Shown: positions 46,980-55,202 of the stretch, piece after piece
Layout of the letters: each line of letters starts with the position of its first letter
How positions within the stretch are numbered: position 1 is the stretch's first letter
Assembly: GCF_011074795.1 (NCBI RefSeq)
Contig: NZ_JAAMPF010000019.1
Location: forward strand, 23,234-87,233
Direction of reading: 5' to 3'
From: Marinobacter salicampi
GTDB lineage: Bacteria; Pseudomonadota; Gammaproteobacteria; Pseudomonadales; Oleiphilaceae
Length of the DNA stretch: 64,000 nucleotides
Translations under genes and position numbers: made by a program
The notes under the pieces: generated by a model
Seen by the model: only the letters and a program-made list of their open reading frames with translations
What the model was told of the DNA's origin: nothing
Databases searched by the model: none

Positions 46980-47651
46980 GTGTCCACCAGCGTCCAAATG
47001 AGTGATATTCACCTGGCCTACCCAACCGAGTCAGGTACCGTGTCAGTACTCAACAATGCCTCGCTCAAGGTCCCGCCGGGAGAGACACTGGCCATTACAG
47101 GCCCCTCTGGCAGCGGCAAAACCTCGCTGCTTCTGCTGCTCTCCGGCCTCGAACGGCCGGTCAGGGGCGAGATCTTGGTTGGCAGCCAGCGACTTGGCGA
47201 AATGGATTCCAATACCCTGGCCGACTGGCGTAGCCAGCATCTTGGCATCATCTTTCAGTCGTTCCATCTGCTGCCTGGCCTGACCGCGTTGGGTAACGTC
47301 AGCCTGCCGCTGGAAATTGCCGGGCAGGGCAACGCCCGCGAACAGGCCCTCGCCATGCTCGACGCTGTAGGCCTGAGCCATCGGCTGCAGCATTACCCGG
47401 GTCAGCTCTCCGGTGGCGAGCAACAGCGAGTGGCCATTGCTAGGGCCCTGGTGCACCAGCCGAGCCTTGTGCTGGGGGATGAACCCACCGGCAACCTGGA
47501 CCAGGAAACCGGTGAAAAAGTGCTTTCGCTGCTGTTCGATCTCCACAGGCAGAGCAAGTCCACCCTGGTACTGGTGACGCATGACGAGCGAGTCGCCGAG
47601 CGCTGCCAGCACCGTGTCAGGATGGAAGGCGGGCGCCTGTATGAAATCTGA
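46980..47651 (+). CDS. ABC exporter ATPase, YbbA/LolD-like
   Basis: A 223-residue ABC ATPase: Walker [21 protein letters not shown], signature [17 protein letters not shown], Walker [13 protein letters not shown] and the H-loop [10 protein letters not shown]. It belongs to the MacB/LolD-type set that works with FtsX-like permeases. The GTG at 46980 with AAAAAGG upstream is preferred over an earlier TTG. The stop overlaps the permease start by 11 bp. Length and the single long permease partner indicate YbbA-YbbP rather than LolCDE. Confidence 0.85.
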   Translation: MSTSVQMSDIHLAYPTESGTVSVLNNASLKVPPGETLAITGPSGSGKTSLLLLLSGLERPVRGEILVGSQRLGEMDSNTLADWRSQHLGIIFQSFHLLPGLTALGNVSLPLEIAGQGNAREQALAMLDAVGLSHRLQHYPGQLSGGEQQRVAIARALVHQPSLVLGDEPTGNLDQETGEKVLSLLFDLHRQSKSTLVLVTHDERVAERCQHRVRMEGGRLYEI

Positions 47652-50211
47652 AACCGCCGCCAGACCGCTGTGGATGCTGAAATTTGCAGTCACCGACCTG
47701 CGCTCCCGCCTCTCGGCCCTCAAGGTCTTTCTTGCCTGCCTCATTCTTGGGGTCACCCTGGTGGCTGCCACCGCCAGCCTCTACCGGGTCATTGAGCAGA
47801 GCCTGCTGGCCGACACCCGGGCCCTTTTGGGGGGCGACGTCCAACTGGACGCCAACGAGCCTTTGCCAGACGAGGTGCTACAGTGGATAGGTCGCACCGG
47901 CCGCGTCTCACTGGTGCGGGAATTCGACACCATGGTCAGCGGCAGTGACGGAGGCGGGTTTTTCAGGGCTGAGATACTGATTCCGGATGCCGCCTACCCA
48001 CTCTACGGCGAGTTGCAACTGACCCCGGACCAGCCACGTACCGAACTCACCGCGCAGAAGGACGGTCTCTGGGGCGCCATCGTTGACCCCATGCTGGCGG
48101 AACGCCTGGACCAGTCCATCGGTGATCGGATCGAGATCGGCGCGGCGACTTTCCGTATCAGCGGGCTGATCGAAGCCCAGCCGGACCGCAACCTCAGGGC
48201 CAACTGGCGCGGCCTGCCGATCATGATTTCCGAGCAGGCGCTGGAGGCAACCAACCTGATAAGGCCGGGCAGCCGCGTCGACTACGAATACCGGCTCCAG
48301 ACCGACCAGGATCTCAACGTCTGGCTGGAAGAGTTCGAACAGGCCTTCCCGGACACTAACTGGGACACCACCACCTTTGCGGAGCGCAGCGAGCGGCTGT
48401 CTGAGCGGCTTGACCAGATTGCCACGGCACTGATCCTCATCGCCTTCACCACCCTGTTCATTGGCGGCCTGGGCGTGGCCAGCAGCATCCATGCCTATCT
48501 GGACGAGAAGCTGGGCACCATCGCCACCCTCCAGACCCTGGGCCTGCGGCGCCGCCCTCTCGTGGCCATTTACCTGTTACAGATCGGCATCCTGGGCAGC
48601 CTGGCCGGCCTCATTGGCGGCGCCATCGGGCTGGGGCTTTCCGCCCTGGCCATCATTCTGGCCGGCGATGCCTTTGCGGCGTCCGGAGCGGGCGGAGCTG
48701 ACAGAAGTGGGGCAGCCCTGTGGTTCGTGCCGTTGCTCCTGAGCTGGCTGTTTGCGGTATTGACGGCCTATGTCTTTGCCTTGCCGGCGCTGGCAAGAGC
48801 CCTTGCGGCCTCACCGGCCGGGCTGTTCCGAGGCCAGGTTCAGGCCGCCCGCCACGAGCCCCGCAGCTGGCGGATAGCCAGCTACCTGCTACTTGCGGTC
48901 TACATCAGCGCCGTGCTTTTCTGGTTGCCGTCGCCGCCCCTTGGCTTTGCGTTCCTGCTGGCCGTGGTCCTGCTCTGGGGTTTGCTGGAAGGTCTGATCA
49001 AGGCTCTGCGCCGTGGCGCCAAGGCCCTGGAGCAAGGCGGCTTCGCTGACCGAAACTTTGCCCGCAGGCTGGCGCTCGCCAATCTCCACAGGCCGGATTC
49101 GCCGCTACGGGCAACCCTGCTTTCCCTGGGCACAGCGCTAACTCTGGTGGTGGCCTGTACCCTGATCGTCGCCACCCTTCTGCGTGCGCTGGAAACCACC
49201 ATCCCCGCGGAATCACCCGCCCTGATTCTATACGAGGTATTCCCGGACCAGATGGCTACCCTTGAATCCGGCCTGGAATCCCTCGACCCCGCCAGCAGGG
49301 CAGAGCTTCTGCCCCTGGTTCGGGCACGGCTGGCTGGAATCAACGGGACACCGATCGCAGACGCGCTCGCGGACGACTCCAGGGCCAGACGTGAGGCCAT
49401 GGGCGATGAGTACAAGCTCACCTACCTGTCAGGTAACCCGGAAGGCCTGGAGCTGGTGGCAGGGGAGTGGTGGCAGGCACCCGCACCGGAAGGCGAGCCC
49501 GCCTTCATGGCCATGGAGGACCGCGAGGCTAACCAGTTGGGCCTGAGTGTCGGTGACCAGGTTGAGTTTACCGCCCAGGACCAGCCCGTAACCGCCGAGA
49601 TCCGCGCCATCTACCGCCAGAAAGGCTTGCAGACCCGGTTCTGGTTCGAAGGCATTCTTCAGGACGGCGCTCTGGACGACCTGATCAGCCTGTACGTGGG
49701 CGCGGTCTACCAGAGCGATGAGGCGGCAAAGGCGTCCCAGCAGTGGCTGGCCCGAAACATCCCCAACGTGATCCCCCTGCGCACCGCAGACTGGCTGGAG
49801 ACCGCCGGTGACCTGCTCAACAAGGCCGCCGCCGGCCTGGCAGCGGTTGCCAGTGTCAGCCTTCTGGCAAGCCTGCTGGTGTTGTCGAGTGTGGTGAGCG
49901 TCAGCCGCAGGCGGCAGCTCTACGAGGCCAACCTGCTGCACTGCCTGGGCGCCCGGCACCAGGCCATCCGCCTGTCCATGCTGCTGGAAACCGGCTTGCT
50001 GACCTTGCTCGCTACCGTATTCGCCACTGCACTCGGGGCGCTGATCGCCCTGCCAGTGGCAAATCTGGCGCTGAAACTGCCGGCCGGAGACCTGTGGTGG
50101 CTGGGCATGCTGGTGGCGGGCGCGGTCAGTGCCCTGGCCCTGCTGGGTGGACTACTGCCAACACTGAGGGCCATGCGGCTTAATCCGGCGCTACTTTTGC
50201 GGGATGGATGA
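47641..50211 (+). CDS. FtsX-like ABC permease, YbbP-like
   Basis: An 856-residue permease with an N-terminal helix ([22 protein letters not shown]), a large periplasmic region, four helices in the middle, a second periplasmic region (about 510-720) and three or four C-terminal helices ([23 protein letters not shown]). This two-FtsX-unit arrangement is typical of YbbP. It probably drives mechanotransmission or lipid/protein release at the outer face of the inner membrane; the cargo is unknown. It is the last host gene before the integron array, ending 16 bp before the first attC-like site. Confidence 0.85.
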   Translation: MKSETAARPLWMLKFAVTDLRSRLSALKVFLACLILGVTLVAATASLYRVIEQSLLADTRALLGGDVQLDANEPLPDEVLQWIGRTGRVSLVREFDTMVSGSDGGGFFRAEILIPDAAYPLYGELQLTPDQPRTELTAQKDGLWGAIVDPMLAERLDQSIGDRIEIGAATFRISGLIEAQPDRNLRANWRGLPIMISEQALEATNLIRPGSRVDYEYRLQTDQDLNVWLEEFEQAFPDTNWDTTTFAERSERLSERLDQIATALILIAFTTLFIGGLGVASSIHAYLDEKLGTIATLQTLGLRRRPLVAIYLLQIGILGSLAGLIGGAIGLGLSALAIILAGDAFAASGAGGADRSGAALWFVPLLLSWLFAVLTAYVFALPALARALAASPAGLFRGQVQAARHEPRSWRIASYLLLAVYISAVLFWLPSPPLGFAFLLAVVLLWGLLEGLIKALRRGAKALEQGGFADRNFARRLALANLHRPDSPLRATLLSLGTALTLVVACTLIVATLLRALETTIPAESPALILYEVFPDQMATLESGLESLDPASRAELLPLVRARLAGINGTPIADALADDSRARREAMGDEYKLTYLSGNPEGLELVAGEWWQAPAPEGEPAFMAMEDREANQLGLSVGDQVEFTAQDQPVTAEIRAIYRQKGLQTRFWFEGILQDGALDDLISLYVGAVYQSDEAAKASQQWLARNIPNVIPLRTADWLETAGDLLNKAAAGLAAVASVSLLASLLVLSSVVSVSRRRQLYEANLLHCLGARHQAIRLSMLLETGLLTLLATVFATALGALIALPVANLALKLPAGDLWWLGMLVAGAVSALALLGGLLPTLRAMRLNPALLLRDG

Positions 50212-50226
50212 GGTCCTTCTTTGCTG

Positions 50227-50327
50227 GCTGTAACACGCTGATGTACGGAGCGCCGTTCATGAGACGACTCTTTTTGTCGGCGGTGGCGGACTCCCAGGCC
50301 GGGAACGATTACTACGGCTGGTTACGT
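50227..50327 (-). repeat. attC-like site, distal end of array
   Basis: GGCTGTAACACGC ... GGCTGGTTACG, about 100 bp, imperfectly palindromic. It is the outermost site, just after the YbbP-like gene, and supplies the YnfA-cassette stop codon. Confidence 0.6.
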
Positions 50328-50654
50328 GGTGCGCGGTGCAAACATGATGATCGCCATACCCACCAGCGCTACGGCCGAGCCAACCAGATCCCAGGCGGTT
50401 GGCCGGATGCCATCGACGGCCCAAAGCCATACGATCGCTGAAAAGATATAGACGCCCCCATAAGCCGCGTAGACCCTCCCGGCAGCGGTAGGGTGAAGCG
50501 ACAGCAACCAGGCAAAGGCGGCAAGACTCAGCGCACCCGGCACCAGAAGCCAGATGGATTTGCCCTCGCGAAGCCAGAGGTAAGGCAGGTAACAACCTAC
50601 GATCTCTGCCAATGCAGTGACCAGGAAAAGACCGACGGTTTTCAGCTCAGGCAA
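50322..50654 (-). CDS. YnfA/UPF0060 family small membrane protein
   Basis: A 110-residue protein with four hydrophobic helices. [35 protein letters not shown] and [17 protein letters not shown] match the YnfA family of small membrane proteins related in design to small multidrug transporters. The start is a TTG with AAGAGG upstream; longer frames run into the attC. The TAA stop lies inside the attC core at 50322. It is the last cassette of the array. Confidence 0.8.
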   Translation of the reverse strand: MPELKTVGLFLVTALAEIVGCYLPYLWLREGKSIWLLVPGALSLAAFAWLLSLHPTAAGRVYAAYGGVYIFSAIVWLWAVDGIRPTAWDLVGSAVALVGMAIIMFAPRTT

Positions 50655-50678
50655 TGACTTGGCCTCTTGGCAGTGAAA

Positions 50679-50751
50679 GGTAACGCTTGCGGCAGCGCCA
50701 ACCACGAAAATCAGACCTGACCAGATCGTCTAGCGCATGGCCTTCGGTTAG
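50679..50751 (-). repeat. attC-like site
   Basis: GGTAACGCTTGC ... CCTTCGGTTAGG, 73 bp, between the YnfA and GFA cassettes. Confidence 0.7.
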
Positions 50752-51245
50752 GCATCCGGTTTCTCAAGCCCTAGCCGTCGATGCCAATCCGCAAGAGACT
50801 CTTTCGGGTACTCCTCAAATTTCTGGTCCTTTGGACCGACGTGAGGTTCAACCCAATTGGGCTTGGAACCCAACATCATATGCACGTGCTCTGGAGGTGC
50901 CGGCAGTTCAGTATCTATCGCCGAGGCAAATGGGAGTACGAGATCTGGCCATCGCGGATCCCATAGCCACAGAGCGCTTCCACACTTTTTGCAGAAATGT
51001 CTCTGTCCGGGGCTCTCTTCCTTTTTTCCGGTCTCGGGATCTTCGATTCTTGCCCGGAAAACACTGATATGGTCTTTCCCATCAATCTTTAGCGTCCCGT
51101 AGTCGCCCCCCAGATTGATCGCATACCCACCACCGCCGGCAGTCTTCCGGCAGATCGAGCAGTAACAGCGATTGAATGGATAAGGATGAGGAGACTTAAC
51201 CGAGAAACCCACGCTACCGCAGTGACATGAACCTTTGAGCAACAT
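50748..51245 (-). CDS. GFA family (CENP-V fold) zinc protein
   Basis: A 165-residue GFA domain protein, named for glutathione-dependent formaldehyde-activating enzyme. Zinc ligands are visible in GSCHCGSVGF, NRCYCSICRK and RHFCKKCGSALW. Enzymatic role in most members is unproven. The stop codon lies in the attC core. Confidence 0.88.
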   Translation of the reverse strand: MLLKGSCHCGSVGFSVKSPHPYPFNRCYCSICRKTAGGGGYAINLGGDYGTLKIDGKDHISVFRARIEDPETGKKEESPGQRHFCKKCGSALWLWDPRWPDLVLPFASAIDTELPAPPEHVHMMLGSKPNWVEPHVGPKDQKFEEYPKESLADWHRRLGLEKPDA

Positions 51246-51347
51246 TGTTATTCTCCGTGTTGAGTGTATGCCTGGCCTGCCAGTGACTCAGAGTCTTGCA
51301 ATCGTGGTGCAGGTAGCTGAAAGACCCTGCGTCTACGCCCTCTGCAT
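51246..51347 (-). pseudogene. Relic of a SagB-type nitroreductase cassette 5' end
   Basis: Positions 51281-51350 align base for base with 62981-63050, the start of the intact nitroreductase cassette, at roughly 80 percent identity by eye. About 20 codons remain (for example FQLPAP against FELPAP), the start codon ATG has become AGG, and the rest of the gene is gone. The GFA gene starts immediately downstream, so the relic is fused to it without an attC. Confidence 0.65.
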
Positions 51348-51378
51348 GACGCCTTCTACGCGCGGCGCGTCTGACTCA
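51348..51378 (-). repeat. Very short attC-like site
   Basis: TGACGCC-TTCTACGCGCG-GCGCGTC-TGAC, about 30 bp: an inverted repeat with both outer core-like ends but no central arm. It looks like an attC that lost its middle. Confidence 0.45.
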
Positions 51379-51783
51379 GGAGGCTACCACGCTGAACACG
51401 GCGCTGGCTCTCGCTATGCGCGTGGAACCCACGTGGAAATAGCAGTTGGCGAAAGCTGCACTCCGCCCCACCTTCTGTACGTCTGTGTGAACTTCAAGCC
51501 AGTCTCCCTTTTCTGCCTTGCCCACATAATCAATCGTCTGGCTGGTTGTAACCATCGGCGTCGGCGGTTCGGTTGAGAATGCCGCGCTGTAGCCCATGGC
51601 AATATCGGCAAGTGTGCCCAGAACACCCCCGTGGACCAAGCCCCGAGCGTTGCAATGCTTCTCTTCTGCAAAAAGCCCAATAACCAGACCGGAGGAATCG
51701 ACTTTCTGATAGATGGGACCGAGCAATTCAGTGAGCGGGCTTGTCCGAGACAATGGTCCGAATCCTTCGGGAACAGGGCTCAT
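51376..51783 (-). CDS. Hotdog-fold thioesterase, PaaI type
   Basis: A 135-residue hotdog protein. RGLVHGGVLGTLADIAMGYSA is the PaaI/acyl-CoA thioesterase HGG signature with the catalytic acidic residue. It hydrolyses acyl- or aryl-CoA thioesters; substrate unknown. AAGGAAG precedes the ATG. Confidence 0.85.
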   Translation of the reverse strand: MSPVPEGFGPLSRTSPLTELLGPIYQKVDSSGLVIGLFAEEKHCNARGLVHGGVLGTLADIAMGYSAAFSTEPPTPMVTTSQTIDYVGKAEKGDWLEVHTDVQKVGRSAAFANCYFHVGSTRIARASAVFSVVAS

Positions 51784-51800
51784 GCTTGCTTCCTTTTTGT

Positions 51801-51905
51801 CCTAACGCTTGGCTTTGCGGCATACCGGAACGCAGGTGCTGCCGATAACGGTCTCTGGTTAGGGGTAGGTAAACGATCGTTGGCGGGTTACTCTCCGGGC
51901 GTTAA
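51801..51905 (-). repeat. attC-like site, long
   Basis: CCTAACGCTTGGC ... TCTGGTTAGG with a further segment to CGGGCGTTAACG. Either one long attC or an attC followed by cassette 3' DNA; the next gene's stop lies in the last GTTAA. Confidence 0.6.
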
Positions 51906-52198
51906 CGTGTAAAGTCGTCGACTTCATCGTATACCGTCACTGAAATACGCTCGCCGATCTCCCGCATGCCGAGCATCTCCGACGGGTTCTCTGCCACCCA
52001 GAAGGCCTTCCAGCTTTCTACCGAATCCCACTTCGCTACTGTCAGAACTTCAGTTCTATCTTCTGCACTACGGAGCATGAAGCTTCCCAATGCCCCTGGC
52101 ACAGTCTCGTGTATCTTGTTCGTAGTACGAGTCCAGACCTCTTTGAAGTTCGCAAAGCTCTCTTCCTTTACTTTCCAACAGTAGACGACTCGAATCAC
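51902..52198 (-). CDS. Antibiotic biosynthesis monooxygenase (ABM)-fold protein 1
   Basis: A 98-residue ferredoxin-like dimeric alpha/beta protein: VVYCWKVKEESFANFKEVWTRTTN, LGSFMLRS and VAKWDSVESWKAFW are ABM signatures. Cofactor-free oxygenases and haem-degrading enzymes share the fold; many cassette copies have no known role. The start is GTG with AGGAGG six bases upstream. Confidence 0.8.
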   Translation of the reverse strand: MIRVVYCWKVKEESFANFKEVWTRTTNKIHETVPGALGSFMLRSAEDRTEVLTVAKWDSVESWKAFWVAENPSEMLGMREIGERISVTVYDEVDDFTR

Positions 52199-52213
52199 TT
52201 TGCCTCCTTTTCA

Positions 52214-52372
52214 CGTAACGACCTGGCTGACGCGCCGGTTTGGGGTAGCAGCACGGCGGAAAATCGGTCGGTGTACAGGCGATGTTTCTCGCTCAGCTTC
52301 GGTATCACTACTGATTTAACGCCGCGCAGCGAGTCCGGTGATCGGCGGGACAAGTGCTGCGTTTTGTTAGCG
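52214..52372 (-). repeat. attC-like region, possibly two sites
   Basis: Two core-like starts (CGTAACGACC at 52214 and TTTAACGCCG at 52316) share one end (TTTTGTTAGCG). It may be one long attC of the Vibrio type or an attC plus an empty cassette remnant. Confidence 0.55.
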
Positions 52373-52378
52373 CTGTAG

Positions 52379-52774
52379 CTACACATTTACCTGAAAGCCA
52401 AGATCAACGTCACACGCTGCCTGACCTCCTCTGATACCCCAGTTTTCCGCTGTAACTTCTCTGAGCATGATCTTTACATGGTCCTTAGGAATACCAAATT
52501 GAACCAGGTTATCTACTATACTCGTGTACAGCAGCCTCTTAGCTTCCAAAGATCTTCCTGCGAAGCAGTCGATGCTGATGTGGGTATAGAATTCTGGCTT
52601 TTGCCTATCTGGGGGGCACTCAAACCTATTCGGTTCATGTACTAGCAAGCGGACGTTCCTATCCCCCGGAAGAATTTGGAATGCATCCCGCAATGCGGCA
52701 TGCACTGTTTCCATGATTGCAGATTCAACTTCAGCAGAATATTGCTGCCTGGTTTCTATGAGTACACTCGGCAC
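52379..52774 (-). CDS. Tautomerase superfamily protein
   Basis: A 131-residue protein whose mature N-terminus would be Pro-Ser-Val-Leu-Ile-Glu, the catalytic N-terminal proline of the 4-oxalocrotonate tautomerase/MIF fold. A second motif set (FYTHISIDCFAGRSLEAKRLLYTSIVDNL) repeats the fold. The start is GTG with AAGGAGG seven bases upstream, which leaves Pro at position 2. Substrate unknown. Confidence 0.75.
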   Translation of the reverse strand: MPSVLIETRQQYSAEVESAIMETVHAALRDAFQILPGDRNVRLLVHEPNRFECPPDRQKPEFYTHISIDCFAGRSLEAKRLLYTSIVDNLVQFGIPKDHVKIMLREVTAENWGIRGGQAACDVDLGFQVNV

Positions 52775-52790
52775 GGAACCCTCCTTAGCC

Positions 52791-52860
52791 GCTAACGCCA
52801 AGGGTAATAGGCGCGAACGGAGCGAAGCGTAGTTGGCGTCCCGTTGACCTCCTTGTTAAC
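52791..52860 (-). repeat. attC-like site
   Basis: GCTAACGCCAAGGG ... CCTTGTTAAC, 70 bp with a well-formed central palindrome. Confidence 0.7.
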
Positions 52861-53018
52861 CCCTGAGTTCGAGGTCTTCCCGAATAACCTCTGGATAGCG
52901 AAACGCAATCTCGATAAGCGCCTTTGCTGGCCCCGAAGGTTTACGTCGCCCCTGCTCCCACTCCTGCATGCGAGGGGAGGGTTCACGCCGAAAAGCCCTT
53001 TTTCTCGTATAGCGCGTG
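52856..53018 (-). pseudogene. Truncated XRE antitoxin relic
   Basis: The last 35 or so codons are clear: PRMQEWEQGRRKPSGPAKAL and IAFRYPEVIREDLE, closely matching the C-terminal half of the HigA-type antitoxin at 61745-62032. Reading upstream, a frameshift falls in the C-rich run near 52975, and the 5' half and toxin are missing, replaced by a REP-like repeat at 53019. Confidence 0.65.
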
Positions 53019-53044
53019 AAACTGGGACAGACTTATTTGTTGGA
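53019..53044. repeat. REP-like repeat copy 1
   Basis: AAACTGGGACAGACTTATTT followed by GTTGGA. The same core recurs at 53782, 54406 and, in variant form, 59504. It sits between the antitoxin relic and an attC site. Confidence 0.6.
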
Positions 53045-53109
53045 ACGCAATGGTAACTTTGACGCAGCGAAGCGGAGACAAAGGCATCCGATTGACGCGC
53101 CTGGTTAGC
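53043..53109 (-). repeat. attC-like site
   Basis: GAACGCAATGGTAAC ... GCGCCTGGTTAGC, 67 bp. Its core provides the stop codon of the RelE/ParE toxin gene. Confidence 0.7.
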
Positions 53110-53407
53110 TGTTCCCAAGCATGTATGCACGAAGCTGCTGCTCCTCTCGCATAACATAGAGGACGAGAACCCGCTGCTCATCCTCACGATAAAAAATGCG
53201 ACACGGTGGGACCACTACCTCCCTGTATACCGAATTAGGGAGCTCCGGAGGAATCCGTCCGGATTGGGGGAAATCTTCCAAACGCTCGGTCTTATCGAAA
53301 ACTTCCTGGACCAGATGACGTGCGGCAGCAGGATTATCCAGACCAATGTACTCAGCGATGGCATCCAGTTCTTGAAGGGCGGGCTCTGTCCAGGTTACTT
53401 CAGCCAT
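53105..53407 (-). CDS. RelE/ParE family toxin
   Basis: A 100-residue toxin with WTEPALQELDAIAEYIGLDNPAAA, RLEDFPQSGRIPPEL and REVVVPPCRIFYRED, the RelE/ParE fold pattern. It would either cut mRNA on ribosomes or block gyrase; sequence style favours the ParE-like group. Its start lies 13 bp inside the antitoxin gene. The stop codon is in the attC core. Confidence 0.85.
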   Translation of the reverse strand: MAEVTWTEPALQELDAIAEYIGLDNPAAARHLVQEVFDKTERLEDFPQSGRIPPELPNSVYREVVVPPCRIFYREDEQRVLVLYVMREEQQLRAYMLGNS

Positions 53408-53652
53408 TTACTCATTTTCTCCCTGGCCTCATTTTGGCTGTACGTTCTTCCCTCAAGTACAGCACGCTCTCCCCGGGAGAGTCCTTCAAGCAGCTCAAGT
53501 CGGCGCTGCATAAACTCGTAATCCTGCACATCGACAAGGTAAGCCGATGGCCGACCATGCTCCGTGATCAGTATCGGCTCTTTAGATAAGTGCAGATCTG
53601 CCAGAATCTTTGTGGCCTGGCGCTTGAGGTTCGTAACAAGCTCAACTTTCAT
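53395..53652 (-). CDS. Phd/YefM family antitoxin
   Basis: An 85-residue antitoxin: VTNLKRQATKILADL, PILITEHGRPSAYLVDVQDYE is the Phd/YefM DNA-binding domain, and the C-terminal helix binds the toxin. It is the first gene of the pair and presumably represses it from the palindrome upstream at 53677. GGTGAG precedes the ATG. Confidence 0.85.
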   Translation of the reverse strand: MKVELVTNLKRQATKILADLHLSKEPILITEHGRPSAYLVDVQDYEFMQRRLELLEGLSRGERAVLEGRTYSQNEAREKMSKWLK

Positions 53653-53676
53653 GGGCTCACCCTAAATCAGACTAAT

Positions 53677-53696
53677 AGTGACACTATAGTATCACT
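53677..53696 (-). promoter_or_regulatory. Operator/promoter of the Phd-RelE pair
   Basis: AGTGACACTATAGTATCACT is a 20-bp near-perfect palindrome 25 bp before the antitoxin start. It includes a -10-like TATAGT, so antitoxin binding would cover the promoter. Confidence 0.6.
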
Positions 53697-53716
53697 GCTC
53701 GGGAGAGGCAATCTCA

Positions 53717-53781
53717 GCTGACGTTGCCAACACGCGCGGCTAGGGAATGAGGGCGAAGCGGTAATGCTGTAGCCGTCCCCT
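53717..53781 (-). repeat. attC-like site cut by a REPIN
   Basis: GCTGACGTTGCCAAC ... GTAGCCGTCCCC. It resembles the site at 55203 but lacks its GTTA end, where the REPIN begins. Confidence 0.55.
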
Positions 53782-53857
53782 AAAAACTGGGACAGACTTA
53801 TTTTGAAGCAACAACTTGGCATTGTTCAGGTAAAAAATAGATCTGCCCCGGTTTTCA
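53782..53857. repeat. REPIN-like inverted pair
   Basis: AAAAACTGGGACAGACTTATTTT and, 27 bp on, its inverted partner TAAAAAATAGATCTGCCCCGGTTTT. Two facing REP sequences with a short loop are the form mobilised by RAYT transposases, none of which is in this window. Confidence 0.65.
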
Positions 53858-54154
53858 GCTTACACGCCCTGGCAGCTATGTCGTTGCTCCAAAATTCCGA
53901 CCTGATGAAGTAGCTGAAATCGAAAACATCATCTATTTGTTTAATGCTGCAAAACCCGATGAATTCATCAGATCAGCCTCGGCGATGGCGAACCGGGTCG
54001 GGTTAGCGAGCGCACTCTCAAATCACGAACCCGCCTCATCTTCTGTCAGAGTACGACGAGGACCAAGAAATCTCATTACCTCAGGATCTCGAAGCATTGC
54101 CATGACAGCCGCTTTATCTTGCCGATAAAGATCCCTCAGTTTCACCAAAATCAT
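53858..54154 (-). pseudogene. GNAT acetyltransferase pseudogene
   Basis: Starts MILVKLRDLYRQDKAAVMAM and LRDPEVMRFLGPRRTLTEDEA, a RimJ-type GNAT beginning. A TGA then replaces an expected Trp codon (TGA-TTT-GAG), the frame continues as FESALANPTRFAIAEAD, shifts by one base, and goes on as DEFIGFCSIKQIDDVFDF and FIRSEFW. The 3' half is lost at the REPIN. The gene cannot make a working enzyme. Confidence 0.7.
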
Positions 54155-54181
54155 AAGGCTGCCTTCACCATGTAAAGGCAG

Positions 54182-54245
54182 CAATAAACGGCTCCTGACA
54201 AGGGCGTCCGGTGAGCCGCAGGCCGGAATTTGTGCCTTGTTAGAA
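54182..54245 (-). repeat. attC-like site
   Basis: CAATAAACGGCTCC ... TGCCTTGTTAGA, 64 bp, of the same family as 57871 and 60483 (shared GCGTCCGGTG.AGCCGCAGGCCGGAA centre). Confidence 0.65.
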
Positions 54246-54247
54246 AC

Positions 54248-54544
54248 TTACAAAGCAACGTCATGGTGATGGACGGTTTCCTCGTAGTGCGACATAAGTG
54301 CCTTTACTTGCTCCGGGACTACTGCCTGCTCAAAGTTTGGACCGGCAAAGTTTTTTACCGCTTCAAGCGATTCAAACCAGAATATAGTTGTGAATTCGGC
54401 ATCAGAAAACTGGGACAGATTTATTTGTTGGATGTATCCGTCCACTCCCTGGGTAACTTTTGGGAGAACAGTATTCTCGAAAAGCTCTTCGTAGAACGAG
54501 GCATTTTCATGAGTGGTCCATCCTTTCCAAATTCGAGCAATCAC
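54248..54544 (-). CDS. ABM-fold protein 2 with in-frame REP repeat
   Basis: A 98-residue ABM-fold protein (RIWKGWTTHENASFYEELFEN, FWFESLEAVKNFAGPNFEQAVVP). Residues 38-47, IQQINLSQFS, are encoded by a REP-like repeat (54406-54433) lying in frame where relatives have a beta strand. The frame is kept open, so a product could be made. Start is GTG with GGGAGAG upstream. Confidence 0.75.
   Translation of the reverse strand: MIARIWKGWTTHENASFYEELFENTVLPKVTQGVDGYIQQINLSQFSDAEFTTIFWFESLEAVKNFAGPNFEQAVVPEQVKALMSHYEETVHHHDVAL
54406..54433. repeat. REP-like repeat copy 3, inside a CDS
   Basis: GAAAACTGGGACAGATTTAT followed by TTGTTGGA, the same sequence as at 53019 with one change. It is wholly inside the ABM-fold gene and translated. 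Confidence 0.65.
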
Positions 54545-54563
54545 CTCGATCTCTCCCTGATTT

Positions 54564-54593
54564 CTAACGCAGAAGGCAGCGGCGCGCGTTAGC
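54564..54593 (-). repeat. Very short attC-like site
   Basis: CTAACGC-AGAAGGCAGCG-GCGCGCGTTAG, about 30 bp: inverted core ends with almost no centre. It provides the stop of the BrnA-like antitoxin gene. Confidence 0.45.
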
Positions 54594-54891
54594 GCGTCCG
54601 CTGGCCTGACTTCTTAGCAGAGATGTCCTTGAGGCCGCCGGAGACATACTTGTGTAGGACACTGGAAACCAGGGACTGGTAAGGAAGTCCCTCTTCCAGT
54701 GCCCGACGTTGAAGTGCCTCCAGGTCGCGACTGGAGATGCTTATATTTATCCGCTTGTCTTTCTTGAACGTTTCTTCCGCTGCCTTCGTCAGGTACTCCC
54801 GACGATCGGCATCCAGATCTGACTCGAACTCTCCGGATTCGTAAGCCTCCAACAGCTCTTGCTCTTCAGGATCTAATTTGGTCTTGGCCAT
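54589..54891 (-). CDS. BrnA-like antitoxin 1
   Basis: A 100-residue protein with an acidic N-terminal half and a C-terminal RHH/CopG-like segment RINISISSRDLEALQRRA and LPYQSLVSSVLHKYVSGGL. It follows its toxin by one base pair. BrnA-type antitoxins bind the toxin through the N-terminal part and DNA as dimers. A paralogous copy lies at 61074. Confidence 0.82.
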   Translation of the reverse strand: MAKTKLDPEEQELLEAYESGEFESDLDADRREYLTKAAEETFKKDKRINISISSRDLEALQRRALEEGLPYQSLVSSVLHKYVSGGLKDISAKKSGQRTR

Positions 54892-54892
54892 A

Positions 54893-55165
54893 CTACCCCC
54901 CTAGAAATGTCTTGGTGGCCTTGCGACTGGGGATGACCGTTTTGAGAAAGATCTCTCCATCATTCTCGACGTACGGCACCAGCCAGGCATATTCGTCAAT
55001 CCGAACCACAAGTAGGCGTTGATTCGGACACTTGTCCCTGTTGGGGTGAGGTCCATCATCAAGTAAACCACCAGACTGAAGAGCAAACAGGACATCTTCG
55101 AAGGAAACTCCGCGCTCGCTCATCAACTGCTGGTTCTTTTCAGCATTCCAGTTAATTTGCTTCAT
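54893..55165 (-). CDS. BrnT-like toxin 1
   Basis: A 90-residue protein beginning MKQINWNAEKNQQLMSERGVSFEDVLFAL and ending FLKTVIPSRKATKTFL, the BrnT pattern of a RelE-fold RNase (W...EKN...R.VSFED; IPSRKAT). Toxin-first order is normal for BrnTA. The sister at 61343 is about half identical. Confidence 0.82.
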   Translation of the reverse strand: MKQINWNAEKNQQLMSERGVSFEDVLFALQSGGLLDDGPHPNRDKCPNQRLLVVRIDEYAWLVPYVENDGEIFLKTVIPSRKATKTFLGG

Positions 55166-55202
55166 GAGGCGAGTCTAGCAGAGTGTGTGCCTATTGGCAT
55201 CT

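Noticed and set aside
46980..50211. ABC pair as LolCDE or MacB
   Set aside because: The ATPase is separate and the permease is a single 856-residue protein with two FtsX-like units, which fits YbbA-YbbP better.
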